Positions 46,601 to 58,700 of a stretch of 64,000 bases of DNA are shown piece after piece. Source of the stretch: Antilocapra americana (taxonomy: Eukaryota > Chordata > Mammalia > Artiodactyla > Antilocapridae); contig ML664161.1 of assembly GCA_007570785.1 (NCBI GenBank), forward strand, positions 7,103,191-7,167,190, written 5' to 3'. A program made the translations under genes and the position numbers. The notes under the pieces were generated by a model, which was not told the origin of the DNA, did no database searches, and saw only the letters and a program-made list of their open reading frames with translations. The number at the start of each line of letters is the position of its first letter. The first letter of the stretch is position 1.

Positions 46601-48139
46601 AGTCCTTGACCTCAAGGTCTGTCAAGGTCTCTGCTACTTAAGCACAGGCCAGATAACCACTCGTCAGGAGTTTTGTATAGGAAATTCAGACATGTGCTAG
46701 AGGACTGCAGTAGGTGATCTGTAAGGAAGGTTTTTTTAAGAACCCCCTCTTCTGGGTCTCTCTTCGTGGGTAGGTACAAGAATAGGAAACAAAATAAAGG
46801 TCAGAAACAAGAGGGATGGGTGTTTAAAAAGAAACGAATGTGCTAACAGTTATTTAAGGTGGTATTTGAAGTTTAGAGATACCATAAGAACAAAACTATA
46901 CTGAGTTTGGATCATGAATAAAAAATAAAACTTACACAACCTTATCAAGCTATAGAATTTTGAAATGAACATGATTAAAACTGATCCAGATATGAAGTCA
47001 AGATTTTTGGCTAAAGAAGTTTAGAATTTGTTATTCTGAAGATTTAAAATTCCAGCTACCCATAATAGGAAAAACTTTTAAATATAAATATCAATTTTAA
47101 TAGTTTTAATTAAAAAAATCTGGAAGTAGTTGATTTCTTGGGCAGTATATTATCCAGGATGTCTCAGGTATAAAACTGATGTAAAGTGGAGCTTTCTTTA
47201 TTTTCTAAATAATGAGTTTAACAAATGACCTCCAAAAAGGAATTTCTCATTTAATTTGAGTTGATCTTATATTTCATTGATTTGTTAGAATGAGCTTTTT
47301 GTTCATTACCACCACTTTTATTACAGTTTGGGGGTGAAAAATGTTCTGCCTAAATGAGTTTTCTAGATAATGAAACTACTCTTCTCAGTGCTGTGTCTTT
47401 TTTTTTAAAACTTTAACCTTTTAAAAAAATCTAAAATGTCAAATACTTTTTAGTCTTTCTAAGTGTATGTATGAATATGTATGTATATGGTATACTACTT
47501 ATAAGGATAAATATTGACTGTAACTATGTCATTGCCTCAAGACTTCTTAAACATCAGATACTCTTGGGAGAAGGATAGGGAACAGTTGAGATACATTATT
47601 TGCCCTAGCTTGTGTATGATAAAGCCCTCAGATTGTCTTGCTTTTTGAATCAGTTTTTGTGTTTGTGTCTTGTAATTCTTCTCTCTCTTTGGGCTGTCAG
47701 CTGGCACCTGGCATCTGTCATTTACTATTTCTGTTGCCAGCATTCAGTTCCCCTTCTAATTTATGGTAGAACTAAGCTATAAGCTGAGAAACTATGTAAA
47801 CAAATGATTGTTATATTTTATAAATAAAGTTGATTTTATAAATATACGGTTGATTTTGAACTTCTTTAGAACACTTCACCAGGATTGTAAAGTTTTAAAA
47901 CAAATTCTACTCTGTATATAGAGTCTAGAGGCCCTCACTGAATACTCATCTCTTAAATCCTTTCAAAATATTATTCTTTCCCCTGTAATCTTATGGCCTT
48001 CTTAATCTTTTAAATTCCTTGCCCAGTAATTCTTAACAAAATGTTGATCTCCCAATATGCATATATAGGGGGAGGGGAGACATGTAAAACAAACCAAATG
48101 AGGAAGTTAGTAACCACAGGTTATTTATTCTTTCTCAGT

Positions 48140-48250
48140 TTCTGAGCCTCAGTTTTCTGATCTGTAAAGTGGAGATAATTGTACCTACTTAGTAGACTAT
48201 TAGAATTAAGCAGGATATAAAGTGCTTATCATGAACTTTGAGGTAGCCAG
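48140..48250 (-). repeat. MIR-type fragment
   Basis: GAGCCTCAGTTTTCTGATCT, GTAAAGTGGAGATAATTGTA and AAGCAGGATATAAAGTGCTT are typical of a reverse MIR. Confidence 0.65.
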
Positions 48251-48787
48251 TTACCTTCTCTTTTTCCTTTATTTATAAGTACCAGGCTAAAAAGAGCTTT
48301 TCATATTTATGGTAAAATGTGGTTTACTGATAAGTGTTAGCAGACAAAGTGGTTTTAAAATTTGGCCAAGTATTGCTGTAGGATGTTATCTAATGTAGGG
48401 ATGGAGGGGGTAGGTTATAGCTGATTGTAGTAGCAAGAAAAAGAATCAAAACTTATCAATGCTGTACATTTGTAGAGTACTATTATTTAAAATGGATTTT
48501 TAACACAGATTCCATAAGTGTGATATTTGATGAAATCATTTCTGGTAGTCCATGTTAATATACATGCTGAAGCTGTGATGGGGTAGTTAATATCTCTTTG
48601 AGTTTTAAGTGACTAGACTTGGTATTTTAAAGAAAGACTGCCCTATTCCAAAATGATTCTTGAATTACATAATTTTTTACTAGTCAGTGTTCTCCAGAGG
48701 CAGCCTGTGGCTCTGTTGAATAAACACCTAGGATTAACCATCACATCTTCCTTCAATAAAGTTTTCCACTTCTGTATTTTTCTACAG

Positions 48788-48885
48788 ATAGATTCACTGC
48801 CAGGAGTGGAATTGCAGTCATGGTATCCAGTTATTAAACAGGAAGGTGACCATGTCTCTCAGACACATTCATTTTTACATCCCAG
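48788..48885 (+). CDS. SKIL: SKIL coding exon 2
   Basis: 98 nt between a TTTTTCTACAG acceptor and a strong GTGAGT donor; residues 367-399 (the last codon is split). It reads [20 protein letters not shown] and on to HSFLHP. The phrase IKQE (382-385) is the second SnoN sumoylation consensus, with Lys383 matching the human numbering. The first six residues are the least conserved against the human sequence as I recall it. Confidence 0.94.
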
Positions 48886-50373
48886 GTGAGTGGGTATTAG
48901 CTCGTTTGTTCCTTCATTCAACATCTATACAGCAGGTGCTTTTCTAGGCTCTGGGAATTCATTATATCATTTTAGGTTTTTTTTTTTTTTTTTTTGCTAA
49001 TCCAGGGAATGAATTCTAAATGGGTTAAATATTTGAATTAACTTTCTCTGTATGTTTCCATGTTTTTTCCTGGAAATAGGTTATTTCCTTTTTGCCCTAA
49101 AGTGAAAAAAATGAAGTTTTTAAAAATTTTCCTTACTGGCCTTCAAGAGGTAAACCAGCTCTCCAAGAGTGCGGTGTGCAAATTTAATATTTTAAAATGA
49201 ACCTTCTTTGGAACTTAGAGGATTTCATTAGTAGTCACACCTCTCAAAATCTACATCCATATTTTCAATAAAGATGCACCTTAGATTATAAACTTTTTAA
49301 AAAAACCTAGACTTTTATCTGCTGCTGTACACTTTTATCTCCCCAACACAGTGATGAAGAATCTCAGTCTTACTTACATTTGTATAGTTCCTTCTATTTT
49401 ACATTTGAAGTAAGCTTTGGGGCAGTATTAAACCTTGTCAGTTGTCTTAGCAGGATACTGAGTTTTCACCCTCAGAATTCATGTAATTGGTCAAAAGGGA
49501 CAATATAGATGTCCTGTATGAAGAAAATGTAATGAAAGAGATTATTTAGAGCTTAGAGGATGAAGTGTTAGGTCACTTAAATGGTTGCATCTTTTGGTTA
49601 AAGGTTAAGCAGATTATTGTTAATCATATGGTACTTAAATATCTAGCTCAAATTTGTTCCATAAGTCTCTCAGATAATCTCTTGCACAATTTTATGTGAG
49701 GTTTGAGCCAAATTGGTGGTTATCCCTTTGATCCTAGTTTTGCTTGATTTTATTATTGCTGTTTTATCAAATTAAGTAGAAAATATCAGAAGTATTTTCA
49801 GAAGATTGCTTTGTGGCGTTTGATCCAAGGAGGATAGCCCAGTAGCTGGGCAGTGTTCAGAATGCTGATTGTCTTCTTGAAAAGGGAGAAGGGCCTGGGA
49901 GCTCTTGGTTGCGGCTGTGGTGAATCAGGCCATAGCCGTGCAGTGTGGCCTGAATCGGCCTCACTACAGCAAAGAGCAAGGACTCCTTGCTTTGGAGGGG
50001 TGGCACACAGGGAAATGGTCCTCGGAAGTATCGAGTAGTCTGTTTTCTTTTGGCATAAACATTACCTACTCAGGGTTGTTGAACTGCTCTGTAAAGTACC
50101 TCATGGTTTTAGTTCTCATGAGGTTTTGAGGGAAGGAAAACTGATTTTCTTTTCAGTGAGTATCTTTTTACTGTTTAGAAACTACTTTTTGCAAAATAAC
50201 AAAAATAACCTCATAATTTTGCTCTTTGTGCCTCAACTACTTACTGACATTTTCAAGAATTGTTAACGTTATCTGCTTTTGTTAAAAAAAAATGGTTTAA
50301 GTATAGAAATTGATGTTAATATATTTTTACCTAAATGTAATATGTATCTTACTTTGCCATTCTTTGTTTTCAG
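48886..50373 (+). other. SKIL: SKIL intron 1.5 kb
   Basis: GTGAGT to TTGTTTTCAG. It has a T run at 48977-48996 and a GC-richer, open stretch at 49880-50030 of unknown nature (see findings). No mobile element recognised. Confidence 0.85.
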
Positions 50374-50606
50374 CTACTACTTATACATGTGTGATAAAGT
50401 GGTTGCCCCAAATGTGTCACTTACTTCAGCTGTATCCCAGGCTAAAGAGGTCACAAAGACAGAGGCAAGCAAATCTATACCGAGACAGTTAGAGAAGCCT
50501 CACAGTAGTGGGAAACATCAAAAAATAGTGTCTTATCCAGATGTCTCACTGGAGGAACAGGAGAAAATGGATCTAAAAACAAATAAAGAATTATATAGCC
50601 ACCTAG
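50374..50606 (+). CDS. SKIL: SKIL coding exon 3 (alternative SnoN/SnoN2 region)
   Basis: 233 nt, phase 2 in and phase 1 out, donor GTAAGT; residues 399-477. It reads [20 protein letters not shown], then a Lys/Ser-rich linker and [15 protein letters not shown]. This linker between the SAND-like domain and the coiled coil is where the SnoN2 isoform is known to lack 46 residues by use of an upstream donor. 46 codons back from 50606 places that donor at 50469, where the sequence is GCAAAT. Confidence 0.94.
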
Positions 50607-50765
50607 GTAAGTATTTAGAAATTACCTTTTAAAAATCATATACCTAATCAACATATTCATTCAGAGTTTTCAAAAAGAGGGTTTCTTTTAATAAGAGAAT
50701 TTTCCAGATAATTGAAGCATATATCTTAAAAAAAAAAAAACCAACAACCTACCTCTCAAAACTCT

Positions 50766-51030
50766 GAAGTCTGGGAAGGTCCCACGTGCCGGGGAGTAAC
50801 TAAGCCCATGCGCCACAGCTGTTGAGCCTGTGCTCTAGATCCCAGGAACTGCAACTGCTGAAACCCGCATGCCCTATAGCCTGTGCTCCACGAGAAGGGA
50901 AACTACAGCAGTGAGAAGCCTGCACACTGCAATGAAGAGTAGCCCCCGCTTGCTTCAACTAGAGAAAAGCCTGTCTAGCAACAAAGAGCCAGCACAATAG
51001 ATAGCCAAAAATAGATTAATAAAATTGTCT
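50766..51030 (+). mobile_element. CHR-type SINE, head missing
   Basis: Plus-oriented body: CACGTGCCGGGGAGTAACTA, GCGCCACAGCTGTTGAGCC, AGAAGCCTGCACACTGCAAT, with an A-rich tail. The tRNA-like head is absent. Confidence 0.82.
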
Positions 51031-51039
51031 TTAAAAAAT

Positions 51040-51130
51040 TATGTGATAATCTGTAAAAATATTGAATCAATTATGTTGTATACCTGGAACTAACATGATA
51101 CTGTTAATCAACTATGCTTCGATTAAAAAG
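51040..51130 (+). mobile_element. L1 3' terminus
   Basis: ATGTTGTATACCTGGAACTA and TTAATCAACTATGCTTCGAT match the L1 3' end in plus orientation. Confidence 0.65.
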
Positions 51131-51392
51131 AGAAAACAGTGTGATAAGTATAGTTAGGTATAGGACTCAAAGACACTAAGTTGTGGAATAAGCAAGGATT
51201 GAAAATGAATAGCTGTGGGAGCCAGGCAGATGGCATAAATGCAGAATGCTGGCTGAACATTAAAAAAAAAAAAGCTGCATAGTTATAGTGCCTTTTAAAA
51301 TATGATGGACCAAACAAGATCTCTCTGCTCACAAGCTGCCTCCTTTACCCTCTGTGTAGCTGCAGAGTTTTGCCTACAGCTTAGGCAAATGT

Positions 51393-51661
51393 GGAGAAGG
51401 CAATGGCAAACCACTCCAGTACTCTTGCCTGGAAAATCCCATGGATGGAGGAGCCTGGTAGGCTGCAGTCCATGGGGTCACTAGGAGTCCTACACGACGG
51501 AGTGACTTCATTTCACTTTTCACTTTCATTTATTGGAGAAGGAAATGGCAACCCACTTCAGTGTTCTTGCCTGGAGAATCCCAGGGACGGGGGAGCCTGG
51601 TGGGCTGCCGTCTCTGGGGTCGCACAGAGTCGGGCACGACTGAAGCGACGCAGCAGCAGTG
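51393..51661 (+). mobile_element. Dimeric Bov-A2 SINE with target-site duplication
   Basis: Two tandem Bov-A units (starting GGAGAAGGCAATGGCAAACC and GGAGAAGGAAATGGCAACCC) joined by a TTCACTTTTCACTTTCA linker. The direct repeat TAGGCAAATGT at 51382-51392 and 51662-51672 marks the insertion. Confidence 0.92.
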
Positions 51662-52681
51662 TAGGCAAATGTAACAGTTCCTTCAGGTTTCTCAGAGCAG
51701 TGGGAGAGTCCTTTGGTTATGTAATTGTTTTCACAGATAGTTGCAATTCTTTGGGGGGAGCTTGTACTTTGAGTTTTTTAAAACTCAGTTTTCCTTGGAT
51801 ATTTGTATAGTAAACAATAATTAGTAACATACTTTTATACCATGTTTGCATTATATTTCCTAAAGTAGTCTAGAGGCTTTAAAAAATTGTTAAGGTGTAA
51901 TTCATATACCATAAAATTTATCCTTTTGGACTGTACAGTTGAGTGGTTTTCAGTAAATTCACAAAGTTGTGTAATGATCACAATTAATTTCAGAATGTTT
52001 CATCAACCTTAAAAGAAATCCTGTAATCCAGAAGTTCCTCTTCATTCTCCCCTTTTACCAGCCTCTAATCTGTTTTCTGTTTTTATGGATTGCCTATTCT
52101 GGACATTTCATAAAAAATGATTGTACAACATGTGGCCTTCTGTTGCCTGGCTTCTTCCACTAAGGATGTTTTCTCAGTAGATGTTATAGCATGTATTAGC
52201 ACTTCTTCCCTGTTTATGGCTTAGTAACTTTCTGTTGTGTGGATGGACAAGACCCTGTTTTGTTTATCTGTTCATCAGGTGATGGACATTTGGATGTGTC
52301 CACTTTTGGCTGTTACGACTAATGCTGTTACGAACACTTAAGCACAAGTTTTAATGTGAACATGTATTTTTATTTCTCTTGGCTATAAATATTTAGGAGT
52401 GGAATTGCTGGGTCATATGGTAACTCTATGTTTAATATCTTGAGGGACTGCCAAACTGTTTTTCAAAGCAACCGTACCATTTTCATTTCTAGCAACGATC
52501 TCTGAGGTTTCCAGTTTCTGCACATCTTTGCCAACAGTTGCCATAGTTTGTCTTTTGATGAGAGACATCCTAGTGGTTGTGAAGTGGTATCTCATAGTTC
52601 TGATTTGCAATTCTCCAAGTTGGCTAATGGTACTGAATATCTTTTCATGTTTTTATTGGAGATTGCAAATCTCTCTCTTTT

Positions 52682-52857
52682 TAATACTTATGTATTTGGC
52701 TGCACCAGGTCTTAGTTGTGGCACTTGGGCAGGGTCTTTAGATGTGTGTGCACTCTTAGTTGCAGTGTGTGGACTCTGGTCCTCTGACAGCGATCGAATC
52801 CAGGTCCCCTGCACTAGGAGTGCAGAATCTTAGCCACTGGACCACCAGGGAAGTCTA
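52682..52857 (-). mobile_element. CHR-type SINE inside L1
   Basis: Minus-oriented: TTTGGCTGCACCAGGTCTTA ... TTAGCCACTGGACCACCAGG. Confidence 0.85.
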
Positions 52858-53550
52858 CATTGCAAAACTTTGGAGAAGTACCTGTTGAGAGCCTATTTTT
52901 AAGTTGGGTTGTCTCTTTATTATTGAGTTGTAAGAGTGACTTGTTCATTCTGGGTACTAGAGCCTTGCCATTGTGTCAGGTGTCTTTTCACTTTCTTGGT
53001 AGTGTCCTTTGAAGCACAGAAGTTTTAAATTCGGATGAAGTCCAGTTTGTTGTTTCTTTGGTTAGTTACTTTAGGTGTCACGTCTAAGAAACCATTGCCT
53101 ATTCCGGTTCAGAATTTTAGCTCCTAATTTTAAGTCTGATCCATTTTTAATTAATTTTTATAGAAGATGTGAAGTTCAACCTCAATCGTATATAGATAAC
53201 AGTTGTCCCAACATGGTTGAAAAAGCTACTGTTACTCATTGAATTGTTTTGGCACCCTTGTTGAAAACCAGTTGCATGTAAAAGTATACATTTATTTCTG
53301 GACTCAGTCTTTATGTCAGTACTACACACGTTTTTTCTTTCTGTAGCTTCATAACAAGCTTTGAAATTGGAGATTGTGAGTCCTCCAACTTTGTTTTTCT
53401 TTTTTAAGATTACTTTGGCTATTTTGGTTTCCTTTTATTTCCATATGAGTTTTAGAATCAGTTTGCCAAATTCTGCCACACAGCCAGGTAAGATTTTGAT
53501 AGGGTCTGCATTGAAAAAGTAGATCAGTTTGGAACTACCATTTTATTGTA

Positions 53551-53870
53551 GTCTGTTTAGGCTGCTATAATAAAAATAACATGACTGGGTGGCTTATACC
53601 ATAGACACCCTTTCACTGTTCTAGAGGCTGGGAAGTCCAAGATCAAGGCACTAGTGGATTTGGTCTGGCAAGAGTTTGCCTCCTGGCTCACAGATGGCCA
53701 TGGGAACCAGGCAAATTGTGGGAGAGCTCTCTGGAGTCTCTTTTATAAGGGCGTAAATCCTATCATGGGGTCTCTACCCTTGTGGGCTAATTATCTCCTA
53801 AAGGTTTCATTTCCTAATACCATCACATTGGGGGTTAGGATTTCAGCATAGGAATTTTGGAGATCACTGA
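53551..53870. repeat. Old interspersed repeat inside L1 region
   Basis: CTGTTTAGGCTGCTATAATA, TAGAGGCTGGGAAGTCCAAG, CATCACATTGGGGGTTAGGA and so on is a very common mammalian repeat wording. I do not assign the family with confidence. Confidence 0.6.
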
Positions 53871-54151
53871 CTTCCAGATCATGATATCATCTTAATGATA
53901 TTAAGTCTTCCAATCCATGAACATAGGTTTCCTTTCCATTTATTTAGGTCTTTTATTTCTTTCAGTAATACTTTATAGTTTCTGTTATTTAAGTTTTATA
54001 CTACTTTTGTTAAGTTTATTCCTAAGTATCTTTATTATTTTTAAATTTTGTTTATAAATGAGATTGTTTTCTTAATTTCATGTATGTATCATTCTAGTGA
54101 CTTTTGACAGGGTGGTATTTATACTTTGTTACTTCTTTTTTGCCTTCGAAG

Positions 54152-54393
54152 ATTCATCAGTCTTGAATAATTCTACCAGCAAAAAGAAACCTGAGTCTAC
54201 CACTTACAGCTTAGGCAGAGACACAAGCAAGTTAGGAACTGACTGTGATCGTGCAGCTTCATCTCCACTTCCTGTCAAAGATGTCATTTGTGAGGACGAT
54301 AAGGGAAAAATCATGGAAGAAGTAGTGAGAACTTACGTAAAACAGCAGGAAAAACTGAACTCAATTTTACAGAAGAAGCAACAGCTTCAGATG
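54152..54393 (+). CDS. SKIL: SKIL coding exon 4
   Basis: 242 nt, residues 477-557; acceptor CTTCGAAG (AAG, not CAG), donor ATG|GTAAAA, which is a weak donor. It reads from [20 protein letters not shown] to the start of the coiled coil ([20 protein letters not shown]). The frame joins exactly to the next exon. The sequence before [11 protein letters not shown] is more diverged from the human protein than the rest. Confidence 0.93.
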
Positions 54394-54680
54394 GTAAAAT
54401 TGTTATTTAAATGATAGTCCATTGTGAAAAAATACTTTTTGCATGTTCTTCAAGATGAGATGCTGTAAATGTATTTAACATTGTTCAGTTTTATACTTAC
54501 AGGAAATATTAATATACTTTTACATTTTTAGAGAAAATAGTTTTCAAGATAACTACTTATCTATAGCATTGATACGACACGTCAATTTTATAATACTTTC
54601 TGTCCTGTTTTTTCCTGAATTGAAAAGTTTAATGTGATAGAAATAAAATAAAAATTATATTGTGACTCTTTAAATTACAG

Positions 54681-54905
54681 GAAGTTGAAATGTTGAGTAG
54701 TTCAAAAGCTATGAAGGAACTTACTGAAGAACAGCAGAATTTACAGAAAGAGCTTGAATCTTTGCAGAATGAACATACTCAAAGAATGGAAGAATTTTAT
54801 GTTGAACAGAAAGACTTAGAGAAAAAACTAGAGCAGGTAATGAAGCAAAAATGTACCTGTGACTCAAATTTAGAGAAAGATAAAGAGGCTGAATATGCAG
54901 CACAG
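54681..54905 (+). CDS. SKIL: SKIL coding exon 5 (coiled coil)
   Basis: 225 nt, residues 558-632, phase 0 on both sides, acceptor AATTACAG and donor GTAAGA. It reads [20 protein letters not shown] onward: heptad-patterned Leu/Glu/Lys-rich coiled coil used for homo- and hetero-dimerisation with SKI. Its symmetrical phase means skipping would stay in frame. A cryptic GTAATG follows GAGCAG at 54838. Confidence 0.94.
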
Positions 54906-55570
54906 GTAAGAATTACACAGTTTGTATAGTTTGCCTTTTCAGTGTGGAAATTGAGGCTGTTACTTTAATTTCATTAAGGAAATTACTTTTTGTTAAACTT
55001 GTTTCATTTAGGCTAAACTTCAAAATAGATAATTCTGTTAAATACAATTTTATGCTATATCATTCAAGATGATTGTTTGATCTTGGTTGTTGCATTACTT
55101 TAAATTTTTATTGGATTTCTGTAGTTTAGTTGTCCTAGTTGCTAATCTTTAGCTATCTGAATATCAGTGTTATTTTAATGTAACGTATGGGCTTTCAAAT
55201 CAGTGGCTTAAGAAACATGAACTGTTGCCTACTATGTTCACAAGCCCTGGGGCAAGAGTGGATAGTAGCTCACAATTTGGGACAGATGAACAGATAACTC
55301 CTAATCTGAGCGTGCTGTGGTAAAAGGTATACTGAGGTGTAAGGTGTAAGTGTTCTAAGTGCCCAGTTCCCTTGACCCTTTGTTTTGCCCTCATTTTAAG
55401 GTCATTTCAAAGTCAGATTAATAGTATTGGATATTCAAGAGATTATAATATGAATGAAATAGTTCATTTTTGCAAAAAGTGATTTGAAAGTAGGTCTTTG
55501 CCATGATATGAGAAGTAAATGGAAAACCAAAACTAAATGAAAAACTGACACAGTCTTCTAAATCACACAG

Positions 55571-55729
55571 CTGGCAGAACTGAGACAGAGGTTGGACCAT
55601 GCGGAGGCTGATAGGCAAGAACTCCAAGATGAACTCAGACAAGAGCGGGAGGCAAGACAGAAGTTAGAGATGATGATAAAAGAGCTAAAGCTGCAAATTT
55701 TGAAATCATCAAAGACTGCTAAAGAATAG
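55571..55729 (+). CDS. SKIL: SKIL coding exon 6 (C-terminus)
   Basis: 159 nt from acceptor AATCACACAG to TAG at 55727-55729; residues 633-684. It reads [20 protein letters not shown] and ends SSKTAKE. This is the end of the coiled coil. All six coding exons add up to 684 residues, the same as human SnoN as I recall it, so the gene appears complete and intact. Confidence 0.95.
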
Positions 55730-58700
55730 AAACCTTCAAAGAAATCCATCTGTGTGTTCCTAACAGGGTTTATTTTTATTTGTTTACTTTGGTAAATGGA
55801 TTCTGAACAATTTATTTGCATGAAATAACTAGGCATTCTATCCATTTGTAGATCAGAGAAAGTGAAGAGATTATATATTAGTATATAAATTTTTACATTT
55901 TCCAAATGAATGAAAATGTATGTTTCTTTGTACTTTCTTTTTCAACCAGCTTCAAACCAGTACTTTGCAGTTTCAACTATTAGATATGATGCCTATATTT
56001 CTAATGCAGTTTAACAGTTGCATACTTTTTAAAAGCTGCATTGTGTGATAGAAAATAGTTTTGATCAATTTTGTTATCCATATTTAGACTCAATTTTAGA
56101 TACAATGGTGGCTTCATATTTCATATATAGAGCTACTCAAGGAGTTGTCCATTTTTTTCATTAAAACAATCTCCTGTCTAAGTTGAAAGTATACTCATTA
56201 TTATAATCAAAATTTTTTATTTTGTTTCATCTTGTGGCATGAATTTCCACCAGTTCCTTTCTATTTAATGTCTCCTAAGAGACATTTTGTCAATAGAGGA
56301 ATTTCATTGATGAGGTTATAGCACACCCCAAGGGAAAAGATAACATGCTTTCTTATACACTGCTGCTAAACTCAATAAGCAGTTATAATTAGATTTTCTG
56401 TTTAAATATGGTTATATTTAGAGAAAACTTTTTATGCAGCAACTTTAGAAGAGGGAATAAAATGTCATAATTTTTGAACTTTTGTTTGTGTTGTTAATAG
56501 TGTTGTGAAGATATTAATGTACTTGAGAAAAACTGATACCATTGATGTACATCGGTTTCTATACAATCCATAATCCTCCTGTACAGTTTTTATATGTAGT
56601 TGTGGGTCTTACTGAAATTTATATAATGGATTTGTTTTCCTTTAAATTGTAAGATATTAAACACTTTGAAGGTTATTTTGGACTTTTGTATGTTTAAATG
56701 TTAAGTCTTACCAAATGTGCATGAATGGACCATTTTCAGTTATTATTTAATATCAAAATCAGGAATTTACAGTCAACTAGTTGTGTATGATAGGTTAATA
56801 TAGGGAAGTTTACTTATCTGCTACTAAGAAGTTTTTAGATAGTTTCTAGAGGACAGGAATTCCATAGTTTGGGGAGGGACAACTTCTGCACTTTTTTTTT
56901 TTTTTTTTTGCACAGAAAAGTCTGTCATTCTTTAATGGCAAATTTCATGTTAGTTAATTCTTGGCTTAAAAGATACTAGGTAAAATTCTTAGTATGCATT
57001 TTTTAGAAGAAAGTTTCCTGAAGCTACCATTAATTGACATGATTATCCCATGAATTTAATTTTTATATTCTTGTGTGTGGTACTGTATGAAATTACTTGA
57101 GAGCTAAATTTATTTTTTAAATAAATCAGCTAAAGTTAAGGTTATTTACTCTTCCCATCATAGACAGTAGATGCTTGGTATAGAACTTCAAAAGTAAGTA
57201 GGTAATCATTTAACCAGTTATTTTCATATTTTGCTTAATGGTACTTACATAGCCTAAAAGAATTTTTATACTTCCCAAAGTATAGTTTCTTTACTAGAGT
57301 ATCATCTAAATGTGTATTTTCTATTTTCCATTTAAGTTTTACTGTGTTAACCCTGCAATTTAATTGGTTAATCCTTGGAATCTCCTTAAGGAAGAACACA
57401 TGTTAAAATGACATACAGGAATAAATATTAAAAATGACATATGCTTCTAATACTTTTTATTTGCCTGTATCTGGAGAAAGAAAAACACAAAGATATTTTA
57501 TGACACAGTTTCGTTTTAGTTGTGGGCTAGTTCCGTCACAGCTAAGCTTTTTGGGAGGTAAAACTCAAGCCTATATAATTTATTTTTCTATTTCACTCAA
57601 AATCTACTTATGTTACTTACTTTAAATGGTAAGCTATTGAAGTTTCAACTCAAAACATCTAAAATAATTTGTTTAATCATTAAAATATGTTTTTAAAAAT
57701 TCTAAGCAATGCTTAATCACCTTTAAATTATCATAAGCTCTTAATTTATTAGCTTTGAATAAAGAACTATTTTTTCTAGTCCTTCACATAAGGGGAACTT
57801 GCCACATGAAATTGTATAGTCTTCATTTTTCAGAAGATACGTTGATGTGCCATCGGTGTCTAACTTCTTAGAAAATAGTGTTTTTTTTTTGGTCAATTGT
57901 AAATAGTATGCCTATTCTAGATAAAAGTAATTTTAAGTTAAACTGTACAACATAGCTTGAAAGTATAGAGACTTTGTAATACTTTACAAGTGGCCTCTGC
58001 TAAAAATATCCATATAATTATTCTTCTATTCTTTGCATGCTCATTTCGTGTGTTGGTTGTTAGCTTAAAGTTTGTTTTAATGTTAGCTTTTGTGTGCCAA
58101 CTCATCAGGTAAGCAGATTTTCCCTCAGACTTCATAATATTTTTCTTTTTAGGAAAAATATAAAATTATTTACTTTACAAAGCTGTGTTAAAGGAACAAC
58201 ATATCAGAAGTGCTAGAGCATCTTTAAAAGAAAGAAAAGATAGAGTATTAGTTGATGGGGTGATGAGTGATGTGAAATTTGAATAATGATAGTTTCTGTA
58301 TTCTAAACTTGATGAGAAAAAGGTACCATGTCTATTGTAAATGTAAAACCTGCTGTCATTGAGGAAGCTCTGAACAACCCTGGTTTCACAAATAACTGAA
58401 AGAATTTGACCAATAATGTAAGTTTGGCTTATGCTTTAATTTTACAAGGCATACTCTTTTGCTTGAACTTCTGTGTCCAGGAGAGTTTGGGTGTTCTATG
58501 GTTCTTGAACTAATTTTATAATATATTTAATATATTACCAGTTGAGATATAAAATCATTTGTACATATTGAATTAAAAACCAGTTGCTAAAGTAGGTATA
58601 ATAGACTGAGTACAATGATACTTGCAGGTTACCCATATGTTCTAGAAGTCGTGACAGAACAACCAATTTATTTACACATTTTTGGTTTCTGTCTGAAGGA

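Larger units (their letters stand above)
38075..48787 (+). other. SKIL: SKIL intron after coding exon 1 (GC-AG)
   Basis: A 10.7-kb intron opening with GCAAGT and closing with TTTTTCTACAG. It contains MIR fragments, a short L1 3' end (40485-40672) and two Bov-A SINEs (43068-43209, 44338-44536). The remainder is AT-rich and repeat-poor, without other recognised features. Confidence 0.85.
51870..54090 (-). mobile_element. Old L1, minus strand, interrupted
   Basis: 3' UTR to ORF2 of an L1 in reverse: GGTGTAATTCATATACCATA, TATGGATTGCCTATTCTGGA, GTGGAATTGCTGGGTCATAT, AAACCATTGCCTATTCC and TAGGGTCTGCATTGAAAAAG, to about 54090. It is broken by a CHR SINE (52682-52857) and another repeat (53551-53870). 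No intact frame. Confidence 0.82.
50607..54151 (+). other. SKIL: SKIL intron loaded with repeats
   Basis: GTAAGT to TTTTGCCTTCGAAG. Nearly all of it is repeat: CHR SINE, L1 3' end, dimeric Bov-A2 and a long minus-strand L1 that approaches within about 60 bases of the next exon. Confidence 0.88.

Noticed and set aside
51302..51810. 139-codon open frame
   Set aside because: It runs through the dimeric Bov-A2 SINE; the protein text is the usual translation of Bov-A repeats.
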